From: Acholoe squamosa | Lineage: Eukaryota; Annelida; Polychaeta; Phyllodocida; Polynoidae | Assembly: GCA_949317995.1 (NCBI GenBank) | Contig: OX439043.1 | Coordinates: forward strand, 63,214,822 to 63,278,821 | Direction of reading: 5' to 3' | DNA: 64,000 bases | In this document: positions 10,329 to 21,425 of the stretch, piece after piece | How positions within the stretch are numbered: position 1 is the first letter of the stretch | Layout of the letters: each line of letters starts with the position of its first letter | Made by a program: the position numbers and the translations under genes | Notes under the pieces: generated by a model | The model's database searches: none | Told to the model about the DNA's origin: nothing | What the model saw: only the letters and a program-made list of their open reading frames with translations

Positions 10329-11335
10329 GCACCCCAATATACAGTACTACTTCCATACATGTACACCACACAGTTCCCTCCTATCACTACATTGACTACC
10401 ACCCCAAATATACAGTACTACTTCTGTACATGTACACCACACAACTCCCTCCTACCACTACATTGAGTACAACCCCCAATATACAGTACTACTTCTGTAC
10501 ATGTACACCACACAACTCCCTCCTACCACTACATTGAGTATGACCCCCAATATACAGTACTACTTCTGTACATGTACACCACACAACTCCCTCCTACCAC
10601 TACATTGACTACCACCCCAAATGTACAGTACTACTTCTGTACATGTACACCACACAACTCCCTCCTACCACTACATTGACTACCACCCCAAATATACAGT
10701 ACTACTTCTGTACATGTACACCACACAACTCCCTCCTACCACTACATCAAGGACGACCCCCAATATACAGTACTACTTCTGTACATGTACACCACACAGT
10801 TCCCTCCTACCACTACATTGACTACCACCCCAAATATACAGTACTACTTCTATACATGTACACCACACAACTCCCTCCTACCACTACATTGAGTACAACC
10901 CCCAATATACAGTACTACTTCTGTACATGTACACCACACAACTCCCTCCTACCACTACATTGACTACCACCCCAAATATACAGTACTACTTCTATACATG
11001 TACACCACACAACTCCCTCCTACCACTACATTGAGTACAACCCCCAATATACAGTACTACTTCTGTACATGTATACCACACAACTCCCTCCTACCACTAC
11101 ATTGACTACCACCCCAAATATACAGTACTACTTCTATACATGTACACCACACAACTCCCTCCTACTGGTCACTACATCAAGGGTACTTGACTACATTGAC
11201 TACCACCAAAATATCCAGTACTTTTACTGTACATACATGTACACCACACAACTCCCTCCTACCGCTGCATTGGCTACCACCCCCAGTATACTGTACTATT
11301 TTTGTACATGTACACCACACAACACCCAATCCACG
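10329..11335 (+). repeat. 71 bp higher-order minisatellite derived from the 35 bp array
   Basis: The unit combines the TACTTCTGTACATGTACACC half with a second half containing CTCCCTCCTACCACTACATTG. Period is about 71 bp (2 x 35.5), with about 14 units, the last ones degenerate. It continues directly from the 35 bp array. Confidence 0.9.
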
Positions 11336-11657
11336 ATCAAATTGTTCATTCCGAAAAGTCTATGAAACTAACATTTATGTTTCAATGTTGAAACAATTGA
11401 AGTTAAGCTAGAAGTTAAGCACATGTAGATCTCTTTAGGATCTAGAACCTTCATGTAGGAATGTCCCCTCGTGATCCATAATGCCACCTGGCAGGAAACG
11501 ATATAGCTATCCATTGGCTGAATTTCACAGTTTCACCGTGTTGCTTACTTACCTTACATAGGTTCACCATAATATAAAATCCCTCTGTGTTGCCTCACAA
11601 AATAACAATTGCCGAAACTTACAGTGATCCTCGGTATTATCTACGGTAATTTATTAA
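11336..11657. other. No feature recognised
   Basis: AT-rich unique sequence between the minisatellite and the retroelement remnant. Confidence 0.4.
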
Positions 11658-11668
11658 TGTGCAGTACC

Positions 11669-11670
<2 letters not shown>

Positions 11671-11727
<57 letters not shown>
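11671..11727. repeat. (AT)n microsatellite flanked by inverted 9-mers
   Basis: Pure AT run bracketed by TGCAGTACC and GGTACTGCA-like words, giving a potential cruciform at the retroelement's 5' side. Confidence 0.9.
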
Positions 11728-11729
<2 letters not shown>

Positions 11730-11817
11730 TGGTACTGCACTATATACTCTCAGGTATATATATATAATTAATGAGTGATATGTTGGTACTACTTTATCCA
11801 GGGCGCATGGTTTTCTA

Positions 11818-11852
11818 TGACGTCACACATAACATTTCCTCCAGTATATAAG
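11818..11852 (+). promoter_or_regulatory. CRE and TATA box of the DIRS-like element
   Basis: TGACGTCA (11818-11825) lies 20 bp upstream of TATATAAG (11845-11852). The first gag ATG is at 11935, leaving room for a start site near 11875-11880 and a short leader. Position and order fit an internal Pol II promoter of the element. Confidence 0.55.
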
Positions 11853-11934
11853 CTCCAGCCATTGAACTCACGGTCAATTGGCTTCATATGCTCGGACAGT
11901 TTAGTCGATTTAATACAGTATATACCCTGTCATT

Positions 11935-12963
11935 ATGGGTAGAAAAGGAACTTCTGGTGGCGGACCGAGGTCTAAAGCCAAGAAATCTCCTTAAAAATAC
12001 AGGAATATAGCCAATTCAATGACTTCGAGCGGTGTGAGATCCAATGGGGTTAGCCAGGAGCTACCTACCCCGAATGCTACTGGGGTTATATTGGACTCAA
12101 CCGTTGACCAGACGATTGGGGATTTGGAGGATTGTACTAGCCATATTGAACAGCAGTTGGCGGATATCAAGTTCCTATTGGAGGGGCAGGCACTGAACTG
12201 AGCAACTACTACAACAGCGGAGGGCGAGTCGAAGATGGATCGTACACGTGGCGATGTTTGTAAACATTCCTCTAGTGACGCCGTAACCAAGCGACGGGGG
12301 CGGGGCCGACAACGGTCACTGGACTACCGCGGGCTCCATGGCAACCAGAAGATGGGACGCCATCTTGGATCCACTCGGACGAGCCAGTCTTCGTCTTACC
12401 GTAGCATTTAATCAAATTCCTCAACATCTATTGACTCAACCACTTCTAGGAATGGTTGTCGTATGCATATAAAGACAGAGGTATGTTATCAAAAGAATTT
12501 TCTTAAAAAGGGCGAGAAACTGGATAGCATTGAGAAGTTATTGCTAGTTAACGTAAGGATGATGAAGCAACTTATTGAGGAGGGGGAAGATGTCTTCGCT
12601 GTGGTAAAGCACATAGAAGTGTTGGTAGAAAAATCTTCAACAAAAATATATACCCTCAAGGCCTTAGTGGCATACGATTCCTCTGTTAAGAATAGGGCAA
12701 ATTCTGATGGTGTAGAGTCATTCAGTGATGTAAGAAGTGAAGATATTTTGAGGCATTTGTCCTACGATGGGACGGTTCAGGCCCAGAAAGCAGGTGTAGC
12801 CAAACCTAAAAGTTTCAAATCTAAACAATCCAGTCACACTTGCTATGCGTTTAACATGGCGGAGGGGTGCAAGGAGGACCCATGTAGATATCGACATGCC
12901 TGTGATGTGTGTGACATGTCTAACCATGGCAAGGATAAATGCCAGAAGAATAAGAAGGACTAG
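11935..12963 (+). pseudogene. Decayed gag-like ORF with CCCH/CCHC-type zinc-binding end
   Basis: One frame runs from ATG 11935 to TAG 12961 (about 343 codons), broken by three in-frame stops at 11992, 12199 and 12409. The N-terminus is basic (GRKGTSGGGPRSKAKK). The middle has a helical stretch (about residues 45-85), and a coiled-coil-prone segment follows the third stop (KLDSIEKLLLVNVRMMKQL). The C-terminus is Cys/His-rich: CYAFNMAEGCKEDPCRYRH, then a second Cys/His group, as in nucleic-acid-binding gag tails. It precedes the RT region in another frame. The stops mean it cannot encode a full protein. Confidence 0.7.
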
Positions 12964-13027
12964 GATTTTATTCTTAGGCAGGATCCTATGTTAAAGTCTG
13001 ATGTATTGGTGCCTGATTTTAATATAG

Positions 13028-14204
13028 ATCCTCCTGAGCCCCCCCGTTCGTACCATTTCGGGTGATAATAATGAAAATGGTATTTATGAGTCTTGTGTAG
13101 TTAACAAGAATATTTTTATAACCCATAGTGGCCCAGTACAGGGCGAGGTTGATCCATTGTTTTCAGTGGAGTGTGTTAAAAGACCCAGAATCAGGGTTTA
13201 TGATAGTTGTGTCAATGGTATTTGCAAATGTGAGCATTTTATCTATGGTCGAAAAGCTCAAATTTTACCTCGCAGACTAGCTAGTTTTCTGAGGCAGTCA
13301 GATATTATTAGTATTAACCAAATAGATTCAGATTTTCTATGGTGTGGTTTTATTGAGGGGTTCAAAATAATCAACCCTGGTTGTGATACAGCATATGACT
13401 GTAAAAATTATAAATCTATTGTAAAAGATAGATTCTATAGCGAAATGTGTGATATTATCAAGGACGAGTTGTCCCAGGGCGTGGTCACGAAGACAGCCTA
13501 TAAAACCAAGTGTATTCACTCCTTAGGTGGTATAGAAAAGTCAAATGGTAAATTAAGACCTATCACGGATTGCAGCATGCCAGCAGATATCTCTATTAAT
13601 AATTATATGAATACTACCTCAAAAAGCTTCTCTTACAACTCTATTAATACGGTAACATGTCAGTTGGATAGGAATGACTATATGAGCGTTGTAGATTTAA
13701 AATATGCATATAGAAGTATCAATGTGTATGGTCCACATATAGGTTACCAGGGTTTCAGATGGGATTTTGGTGATGGTGAAGAATTTTTTGAGAGCAATCG
13801 CTTAACCTTTGGTCTGAAGTGTGCCCCGTATATATTTAATAGAATATCTGATTTTTTAACTGTTGTAGCTCGACTTATGGTGTTGATAGGATAGTTAACT
13901 ATTTAGATGATTTATCATCATTGCTAAGACTGAAGAGGAGTGTTTGCGTAAGAGAAATGTTCTTATTGAATGTATGGAGTATATGGGTTTCATTGTATCG
14001 AAGGAAAAAGTAACTGAACCAAGCCAAATATGTGTCTTCTTAGGAATAACCATTGACTCCACTAAAATGGAACTATCTTTACCCCAGAAGAAGTTAGATA
14101 AAATGTATCTGGCACTGGATAGCTGTTTAGGCAAGAAGTTTGTATCAAAGAAAATCCTCCAAAAAATTTGTGGATTAATGTCTTTCTGTTCACAAGTGGT
14201 ATGA
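13028..14204 (+). pseudogene. Broken DIRS-like reverse transcriptase
   Basis: The frame opens at 13028 and has no ATG at its head. Palm motifs appear in order: KCIHSLGGIEKSNGKLRPI (about 13510-13560), the first catalytic Asp in VVDLKYAYRSI (about 13690), LTFGLKCAPYIFNR (about 13803-13844) and the YLDD active-site box (13900-13911). The frame shifts between 13860 and 13900, and again just after YLDD, so motif C and the downstream thumb/connection (13944-14204) are in different frames from the palm. It ends at a TGA (14202) inside the duplicated segment. It lies between gag and RNase H of the same element. The catalytic residues are recognisable but the reading frame is destroyed. Confidence 0.8.
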
Positions 14205-14585
14205 GGTGGTAGAACCTTTAGCAGAAGATTGTTTGATCTCTGTGCCAGGGCCAGAAATAGGGGTGTTATTAGGCTGGACGAGGAAACCCAGAAGGACTTG
14301 ATGTGGTGTGTGTCTTCTTAGGAATAACCATTGACTCCACTAAAATGGAACTATCTTTACCCCAGAAGAAGTTAGATAAAATGAATTGGCACTGGATAGC
14401 TGTTTAGGCAAGAAGTTTGTATCAAAGAAAATCCTCCAAAAAATTTGTGGATTAATGTCTTTCTGTTCACAAGTGGTATGAGGTGGTAGAACCTTTAGCA
14501 GAAGATTGTTTGATCTCTGTGCCAGGGCCAGAAATAGGGGTGTTATTAGGCTGGACGAGGAAACCCAGAAGGACTTGATGTGGTG
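14031..14585 (+). repeat. 278 bp tandem duplication inside the RT-RNase H region
   Basis: Copy 1 (14031-14308) and copy 2 (14309-14585) are almost identical, both starting TGTGTCTTCTTAGGAATAAC. A small difference near 14382 (GTATCTGG versus GAATTGG) removes one base in copy 2. The duplication post-dates insertion and disrupts the frame. Confidence 0.9.
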
Positions 14586-15171
14586 GAAGGATTTTTGTGG
14601 AGTTTTCAATTGTAGGAATATCATTTTGAATGATAATGAATGTACCCCTATGTATTCAGATTCTACGATACAAGGTTTTGGGGCTTGGTTCGGTAAGGAC
14701 TAGCTTTATGGTACTTGGAATGATACAGACCCTATGCTAGATTATAGTGGTCATTTTACTCCTGCGCCTAAGTTAGATAATCTCAAGATTCATCACAGGA
14801 ATATTAATGTATATGAACTCTATCCTGTCATGGTGGGTCTGAAGCGCTGGTTAAAGAAGTTTAGTAACACTAGAGTCCATTGTATTACTGACAACATGCA
14901 AGTCTTGGCTATGTTAAATACCGGTAGATCCAAGAACAAATTGTGCATGGAATGGTTACGTGAGATTTTCTGGTTATGTTTCATTCATAATATTGAGGTA
15001 TATTCTACATTTATTAGATCAGAGGACAACATTTTAGTTGACTATTTGTCTAGGTTAAATTATAAAGGTGTCCCAAAAAAATGCAAGAAAGTTTTGAGTG
15101 AATATAACATGTGTTGTTATGATTGCAGACCTCAAGAAGATGGAGAGGAGAAGGAGAAAATTCTTGTATAG
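14506..15171 (+). pseudogene. Broken RNase H domain of the DIRS-like element
   Basis: RT-RNase H connection sequence leads to an RNase H fold with recognisable acidic positions: YSDSTIQGFGAWFG (about 14650), INVYELYPV (about 14805), CITDNMQVLAMLN (about 14880) and RSEDNILVDYLSRLN (about 15018). A TAG at 14701 interrupts it between the first and second motifs. The frame ends at 15169-15171 after a basic and acidic tail. In complete relatives a tyrosine recombinase ORF would lie nearby; here unrelated repeat DNA starts within a few bases. Confidence 0.75.
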
Positions 15172-15173
15172 GG

Positions 15174-16833
15174 GTGTAGCTGAGGCCACTCACCAGGGAT
15201 GGCGACTTGGGTGATCACTCACCTCGCTAGATGAGATGCACACCACGTCATAATGCATGTTCACCATGGATGGCGAGAATCGTCATCACTCACACTCACT
15301 GGGGATGGCGTCTCGGGTGATCACTCACCTCGCTAGATGAAACGCGCATCACATCATAGCGTACATTCACCATGGATAACGAGGATGGTGATCACTCACA
15401 CTCACCAGGGATGGTGATATGGGTGACCACTCACCTCACTAGATGAAATGCACACATTGTCATAGCGCAGGTTCACCATGGATGGTGAGGGTGGTGATCA
15501 CTCAGACTCACCAGTGGTGGGGATGCTGGTGATCACTCACCTTGTTAGATGAAAAGCTCATGATCACAGATACATCATTTACATTGGTAATCATGCAGCC
15601 TCACATCTGCCAGATCAAAGTTTGTTTTGCCAGAAAGGGTATTTTTCCTGTAACCAGAGAAAAGGTGTTTATGGATAGTTGTTTTCATTTTAGAGATACC
15701 TCTATCTAAATTCAATTGATATTTTCTCTATATAATCTTGTTTTATTGAACTCGGAAGTATTACATGGAAATAAATGTGAAGCAAAGCACATTTGATACT
15801 TATGGGACCTATTCATGCCCACACTTCCTAGATAGGCCACATGTTGAACAGTGCTGGTGCCTCAACAACTTTGGCAATGGTGCTGATAAGTTGGCATTCT
15901 GAGTGAGAGTTCACGGTGATTGACAGATCATGACACAATGAGTGAGGTCCATGTTGATGATGGTGGTGATAAGCCGCCATCCTCAGAGAGCATTGACTTG
16001 GATTGACACAAATTCACGCATTGAGTGAGACCAATGTTGGCAATGGTGGTGATAAGTCACCATTTTGTGTGAGAGTTGATGGCAGTGGCACACACTCACG
16101 CAGAAAGTGAGATCCATGTTAGCGATGGTGGTGATAAGTCGCATTCTGAGTGAGAGTTGACAGGCAGTGGCACATACTGACTGAGTGAGTAAGATCCATG
16201 TTGGCAATAATGGTGATAAGCCGACATTCTGAGTGAGAGTTGACTGGGAGTGGCGCATACTCACCCATTGAGTGAGATCCATGTGGCGATGCAGGTGAAA
16301 AGTCACCATTCTCAGTGAGAGTTGACAGGCAGTGGCGCTTAGTCACATAGTAAGTGAGATCCATATCCGCGATGGTGGTGATAAGTCACCATTATGATTG
16401 AGAATTGACTGGGAGTGGCACATACTCATGCAGGGAGTGAGATCCATATTAGCGATGATGGTGATAAGTCACCATTCTGACTGAGAATTGACTGGGAGTG
16501 GCACATACTCATGCAGTGAGTCAGATCCATGTTGGCGATGGTTGTGATAAGCCGCCATTCTTAGTAAGATTTGACCTGCAGTTGCACATACTCACGCAGT
16601 GAGTGAGATCATGTTGGTGATGGTGGTGATAAGTCGCCACACTTTGTGAGGGATGACAAGGGGTGGCACATACTCATGGTGAGTGAGATCCATCTTGGCG
16701 ACTATTGTGATAAATCGCCATGCCATGTGAGACTGACACACAATGGTGAAAGATGATGCAGTGAGTTATCACTCAAAAAGGAGTCACCATTGATGACCAA
16801 TCATGGCAACAAATAACGACAATTTGCTGGGTA
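15174..16833. mobile_element. Truncated copy of the CCCAGCAAATTGTCGT inverted-repeat element
   Basis: It matches 58.3-60.0 kb throughout: a left array of about 120 bp units (GGTGATCACTCACCTCGCTAG core), an AT-rich middle (15560-15850), a right array of about 83 bp units (GATAAGTCGCCATTCTGAGT core) and the right terminal repeat ACGACAATTTGCTGGGTA (16816-16833). The left terminal repeat is missing; the sequence begins directly after the RNase H frame. It has no transposase, so it is non-autonomous. Confidence 0.85.
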
Positions 16834-18309
16834 GTATGAAATTACACCAACAATGGAAAAAAGGGAGAAAATTGTTTCATTGTGTTGATCTATGAGGTGG
16901 GTCACTATGTTTTACTCCGAAAGTAGTCTTTCCCAATAATTTTTTTTTTATTTTTGTGAAAAGCTTTTGGTACCAGGCTACGCTGGTTCCCAAAATTTTT
17001 TGTCCCAATAATACCATAACGTCAAATATGCCGGTGTACGTTCTATGCGTCTACTATGAAATTGTAATACTTAATTCTATCATAATTAACTTGGCAACCT
17101 AGACAAGCCCTATGCTTGTGCTTGTAAATGAACCTTTTTTTCATGGATATGTATATGGTGGCCTGTATACAGTATATATACCCGGTAAATATATATTGGT
17201 AGTTACTACAAACCCTTTTGTGCCCCCCCCTCTGCTGCAATAGGTTTTCTAATGATGGCATGCATCTATTACTCACATGTGTTTATCAGACGGATTTAAT
17301 CCAGCATACATCCCCATATATCCCACATTATGAGCATTTATGTAACACACCAGACCCACCAGCCAAAGTAAAGCTTTTATTAATTTTACAGATTGTCCCC
17401 CACTTGACAAGGTTACATCAAGGTTAACTACTGTTTGCGTAAGGTTAGTTATAGGGTTATTCACCTACCACGGCCATTGTTTTGATACACTTGTTGAGAG
17501 TGGCTACCGCTAGGTGGGGTCAGGTGGGGCAAGGTGTGCCTGGGGGGAGGGGGTATTGCTTGTGGCGCCCACTGGTGGCTAATGTAATCAGCACTGAGCG
17601 GAAACGAGGCTAATGAAAAAACAAAGGTGGCAGATGAGACTGAATAGTCAACATGGCGGCGTTGTGGGTGGGGGTGGGGGAGGCCATATGTCCAGTTATT
17701 CTACGGCCACAACCATGGATGCACAGATGGTGGAAGAGGGGAGGGGGGAGGGGTGGGAGGGGGAGAACTGGACACTGGTCAGTGGCCACTACAAAGACTG
17801 GACAGTCCGTCTCAGTTTACTAACCATACGGACAGATGGGTGCTCCATCCCCTGGACTTCACCCCTCATTGGACTCCATGGAAACAAAACTTATTTGACT
17901 GAAAAGGAAAGTTGAGAATTTCAAACAAAAGGGGATGATTTAGATCAACTTGTCCCCAATTAGATTGCTGTTTGGTGAACTTGATTCCCGCATCTGTGAG
18001 ATTTTTTTATGACAAAAGATAAAATCGCGTTCCTAGAGTTTCTATTGTCGTTAAGCGGCTTGGACATCGCATCCGCATAGTTTCCATTTGTATGCAGAAT
18101 ATTAAAGAGTGAACAGGAAACTCTTTGGTAGCGAGTTTTAAATGTTCGCTCCACTTTATTATATTCATCACATCCTCTTAATGAACCATAAAACGACAAA
18201 GCTTTAGAATGCCGGGCTGACGTTCATTAAACTTTACTTCATTTTGAAATAGACTTAGTTCAACATTTTGCCGTTCCATAAACGGTTATTTTAATTTGAA
18301 ATAGCATGA
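16834..18309. other. No gene recognised
   Basis: Mostly AT-rich unique sequence, with a G-rich patch at 17660-17770. The small frames at 17613-17915 (+) and 17960-18199 (-) have no recognisable domain. Confidence 0.35.
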
Positions 18310-18795
18310 AATAGATGAAGTAATGTCCTATTCCTGCGTTGGGAGGCTCACCCAACGTAAGCAACATGTCTGAAGGGCGCGTGGGAAGAAATACGCAGGT
18401 ACCCGTACCTCAATACTACAGAGATTAAAGGTGTATCACAACATGTACTATGCTGAACTTGCGCTCTAAAAAATGACTGTTGAATGTACCAGGCATCCTC
18501 TGGACAGTGAACAACCACAATCTTGTTACAGTAATGAGCGTAGTTTCTACAATGAAGCCCAAGATGGCAGTGTGGTGGTACAAGGATTCTCCATGAAAAT
18601 AACGATGGATCTTTGGTAACTTTGGGACAAGGACTTGTCATTATTTTGACAACTTTTTTTTACAGTGTGGATTTATACAGAGAGGTGTTGGGTACCCTGG
18701 AGCTTATTGCAGAATGGCCTGATACAACCCCCTCCCTCTTATGACGTTGGCCAAATAAGTGGATTTGATAAAGATCTGTGAAAATGCACTCTGTG
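18310..18795. repeat. Tandem duplication, copy 1
   Basis: About 485 bp are repeated at 18801-19286 with no difference I could see, at a period of 491 bp. The minus-strand frame of 97 codons (18348-18641) is therefore present twice. Its translation is not recognised. Confidence 0.9.
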
Positions 18796-18800
18796 CACTC

Positions 18801-19286
18801 AATAGATGAAGTAATGTCCTATTCCTGCGTTGGGAGGCTCACCCAACGTAAGCAACATGTCTGAAGGGCGCGTGGGAAGAAATACGCAGGTACCCGTACC
18901 TCAATACTACAGAGATTAAAGGTGTATCACAACATGTACTATGCTGAACTTGCGCTCTAAAAAATGACTGTTGAATGTACCAGGCATCCTCTGGACAGTG
19001 AACAACCACAATCTTGTTACAGTAATGAGCGTAGTTTCTACAATGAAGCCCAAGATGGCAGTGTGGTGGTACAAGGATTCTCCATGAAAATAACGATGGA
19101 TCTTTGGTAACTTTGGGACAAGGACTTGTCATTATTTTGACAACTTTTTTTTACAGTGTGGATTTATACAGAGAGGTGTTGGGTACCCTGGAGCTTATTG
19201 CAGAATGGCCTGATACAACCCCCTCCCTCTTATGACGTTGGCCAAATAAGTGGATTTGATAAAGATCTGTGAAAATGCACTCTGTG
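18801..19286. repeat. Tandem duplication, copy 2
   Basis: Same sequence as 18310-18795, separated from it by a 5-6 bp CACTC spacer. The apparent identity implies a very recent event, or an assembly artefact. Confidence 0.9.
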
Positions 19287-20060
19287 GATGGTGGTGTTAG
19301 CTCCCTCAAAATACAAACTACTATTTCACCCACACTGCAGCCACACACTACCAGAGCATAGTAAGATGGGCATTTCGCTAACATAGCAATTGGATTATGT
19401 TAGGCCGTTTTGAAATAACCTCCAGATAAGGGTGCATGCCCAGACCACCTCTATCCCTGCCTTTGCCTATATTATTCATATTTCATTTGGAAGATACAGT
19501 TTTAGAAACTCATCGACACAGTGGGGAACCCATTGAATTACCAATTGACCTCAAATAGCAGATATCCCACTGTGGTACCCTGAGGGTAATATAGGTATTT
19601 CACTATCCGTGTGTGTTGCGACTATACGGTGATCAAAGTCTTTAACAATAGGGAGGTTTCGCAAGCCCGCGAGTGGAACGTGGGCGTGGAGGACTGGAAC
19701 ATATGTGATTGACGTGAAAACCACTGTTTCTGCGTCTATAATATGTAGGCCTATTGGACAATAATACTACAGTATTCAAATATTATTATCACTCTTTTTT
19801 TTTGTAACATCTCTGTGTATACAACTAGGCGACGTGTACTGGACTCAATGATTCTAATACCCAGTGTTTCAGTCTTGTCTACTGTGAGTAGTGCATGAAT
19901 ATGTCTGTGTTGTTCAGGCTATTCTCAGAGCGTGCGTTGGTGTGAGTAGTATATGGAGTTATACCACAATTTCTGGGTTACACAGTGCTTTTTGGTGTCT
20001 ATTCCCATCCACATATCTGTCGATATTGCACACCCTGTATGCTTTAACATCAATTTTCTA
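19287..20060. other. No feature recognised
   Basis: AT-rich unique sequence leading into the SINE nest. Confidence 0.4.
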
Positions 20061-20124
20061 AGGCGTGCGGTTATCCATGGATAACCCACACCCCCGTGCA
20101 GTTATCCATGGATAACTGCACGCC
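20061..20124. repeat. Nested palindromes around GTTATCCATGGATAAC
   Basis: The 16-mer GTTATCCATGGATAAC, itself a perfect palindrome, occurs twice (about 20070 and 20101). The second lies in a perfect 28 bp palindrome (20095-20122). Outer words AGGCGTGC and GCACGCCT make the whole block one larger inverted repeat. Confidence 0.9.
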
Positions 20125-20175
20125 TCTCATGTCCTAACATGTCATATGTTACATGTTAAAACCCACGAAACTTTC

Positions 20176-20250
20176 CAGGCCAGGGTAGGGATCGAACCTG
20201 CAGTCTCACATCCCAAACCCAACTCCCTATGCACTGCGCCACAGGGACTG
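20176..20250 (-). mobile_element. tRNA-derived SINE head
   Basis: Read on the minus strand, an A box TGGCGCAGTGC (20231-20241) and a B box GGTTCGATCCC (20188-20198) are spaced as in tRNA genes. The intervening arms do not fold into a clean cloverleaf, which argues for a SINE head rather than a tRNA gene. Confidence 0.7.
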
Positions 20251-20387
20251 ACGAGAGACGATACATGTTTGCTTGGTTAGATAGTAGAGGTACCGTAGGT
20301 GGAACGAGTCCCGGTCCGGGCGTATATTTTTGTTCCCTACTGTCAAACATAGCCAAGCCGACACGGCCGCTGAGGGAGGAGACGCGG

Positions 20388-20460
20388 TGGCCTAGCGGTT
20401 AGCGCTTCGCGCTTCGCCGTCAGAGGTACATGGATCGAGCCCCGGTCCGGGCACATCTTT
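20388..20460 (+). mobile_element. tRNA-derived SINE head feeding an 82 bp tandem repeat
   Basis: An A box TGGCCTAGCGG (20388-20398) and a B box-like GGATCGAGCCC (20432-20442) are followed by CCGGTCCGGG and a T run that could terminate Pol III. The 82 bp tandem units begin right after it. Confidence 0.65.
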
Positions 20461-20682
20461 TTTCACCGTGTGAGCTGTCGCTGTCCGCTGCTGGGCGAGG
20501 AGGTGTATTTTATACACAAACATAACAGCGAGATGCATCTTTTTTTGCCGTGTGCGCTGTCACTGTCTGCTGCCGGGCGAGGAGGTGTATTTTATACACA
20601 AACATAACAGCGAGACGCATCTTTGTTCGCCGTGTGCGCTGTCGCTGTCCGCTGCCGGGCGAGGAGGTGTATGTACCGATCG
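20461..20682 (+). repeat. 82 bp tandem repeat (about 2.7 units)
   Basis: GCGAGGAGGTGTA recurs at 20495, 20577 and 20659, giving an exact 82 bp period. Each full unit has the hairpin word GTGTATTTTATACAC and GCTGTCGCTGTCCGCTGC. Confidence 0.9.
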
Positions 20683-20776
20683 TGTACACACAATGGCTGG
20701 CATCGAGTCCCGGGGAGGGGGAATAATTTTTGTTTTCAACTTGAATTTATTGGTATTATATTGATTATTTATTGGT

Positions 20777-20932
20777 TTCGTGGTATAATATAAGTAGTCA
20801 ATGGATAACTCATGACTCGTGTGTGTAAGCAAAGGCTAATAACACTCGGCCTACGGCCTTGTGTCATTATCCTTCACTAACACACACTCGTCATGAGTTA
20901 TCCATTGGTTACTTGTTCATTATACCACGATT
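20777..20932. repeat. Long hairpin with GGCC-TAC-GGCC loop
   Basis: Arms of about 75 bp pair from TTCGTGGTATAAT (20777) to ATTATACCACGA (20930), through ATGGATAACTCATGAC and its complement. They narrow to a 3-base loop closed by GGCC/GGCC near 20850. Its right border is the left end of the TTATACCAC element starting at 20920. Confidence 0.85.
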
Positions 20933-21425
20933 TTCGTCTATTCAGTGCCCAAACAGGATAATCTGAGTGCTTTTATCACACGATAGAGGCACTGATTTGA
21001 CTTTGACATTGACATGACTTGACAGCTGGTACATTTCCTATATAAGTGACTGCCTGTGTAATGTCTTCCAAATGGTACATATACGGTATGGTTAGTACTG
21101 TTCTTATGTGTGACAGCAGCTCAGGTGAACCTATATGGTTGGCCTACGAAAAAGCTGGCCAGTGGTAGGGATAGAACTAGTAACAGCAGGCAGGGTCCGA
21201 TCCACTGGATCTGGAGCGCCACACACTAACCACTAGGACATGACCACTGCTAAGTAGGTACAGCTAAGAATCTGGTTTGGACACTACCACCAACAAGCTG
21301 CCAAAGTTTGCCAAGGGTGGCGCTACCTGTCCTGTTGACAAACACACCATATCATCAATACAGATGTGATTTTATTGATTATTTATTTATTATCAATTAT
21401 TTATTGATGGTAAATCATGGTATAA
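20920..21425 (-). mobile_element. TTATACCAC-type element A with internal Pol III head
   Basis: The left end TTATACCACGATTT (20920-20933) is inverted at the right as AAATCATGGTATAA (21412-21425). On the minus strand it holds an A box TGTCCTAGTGG (21230-21240) and a B box AGTTCTATCCC (21168-21178). Its body words (ACCTGAGCTGCTGTCACA and a GCACTCAGATTATCC-like stretch) are shared with element B. Beyond the right end, 21412-21470 resembles one arm of the hairpin at 56.7 kb. Confidence 0.65.

Larger units (their letters stand above)
11658..15173 (+). mobile_element. DIRS/Ngaro-type retrotransposon remnant (gag-RT-RH, no recombinase)
   Basis: Gag-like, reverse transcriptase and RNase H regions follow in the order of DIRS-superfamily elements. 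The RT's closest resemblance by motif (LTFGLKCAPYIFNR, YLDD, long connection to RNase H) is to DIRS/Ngaro rather than Gypsy. The element carries in-frame stops, at least two frameshifts and an internal duplication. It ends just past RNase H, with no tyrosine recombinase or split repeats before an unrelated DNA element at 15174. The 5' boundary is uncertain; GCAGTACC and GGTACTGC flank an AT microsatellite at 11671-11727. It is a dead, 3'-truncated copy. Confidence 0.8.

Noticed and set aside
9629-10537. 302-codon open frame with Tyr/Thr/His repeats
   Set aside because: It is a frame through a stop-free 35 bp tandem repeat; all three plus frames are open and shift with each unit.
15983-16364. 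Overlapping minus frames with repeated HHHRQHGS/MDLTHSV-like residues
   Set aside because: They translate the 83 bp units; the same happens in the sister element at 59256-59802.
17960-18199. Minus frame containing ADAMSKPL as a retroelement RNase H fragment
   Set aside because: Only a few residues resemble an RNase H tail; no other motif supports it.
18348-19132. Two identical 97-codon minus frames as a duplicated gene
   Set aside because: The identity reflects the 491 bp-period DNA duplication; the peptide has no recognisable features.
20176-20460. Functional tRNA genes
   Set aside because: A and B boxes are present but the acceptor and anticodon stems do not pair convincingly; they fit SINE heads.
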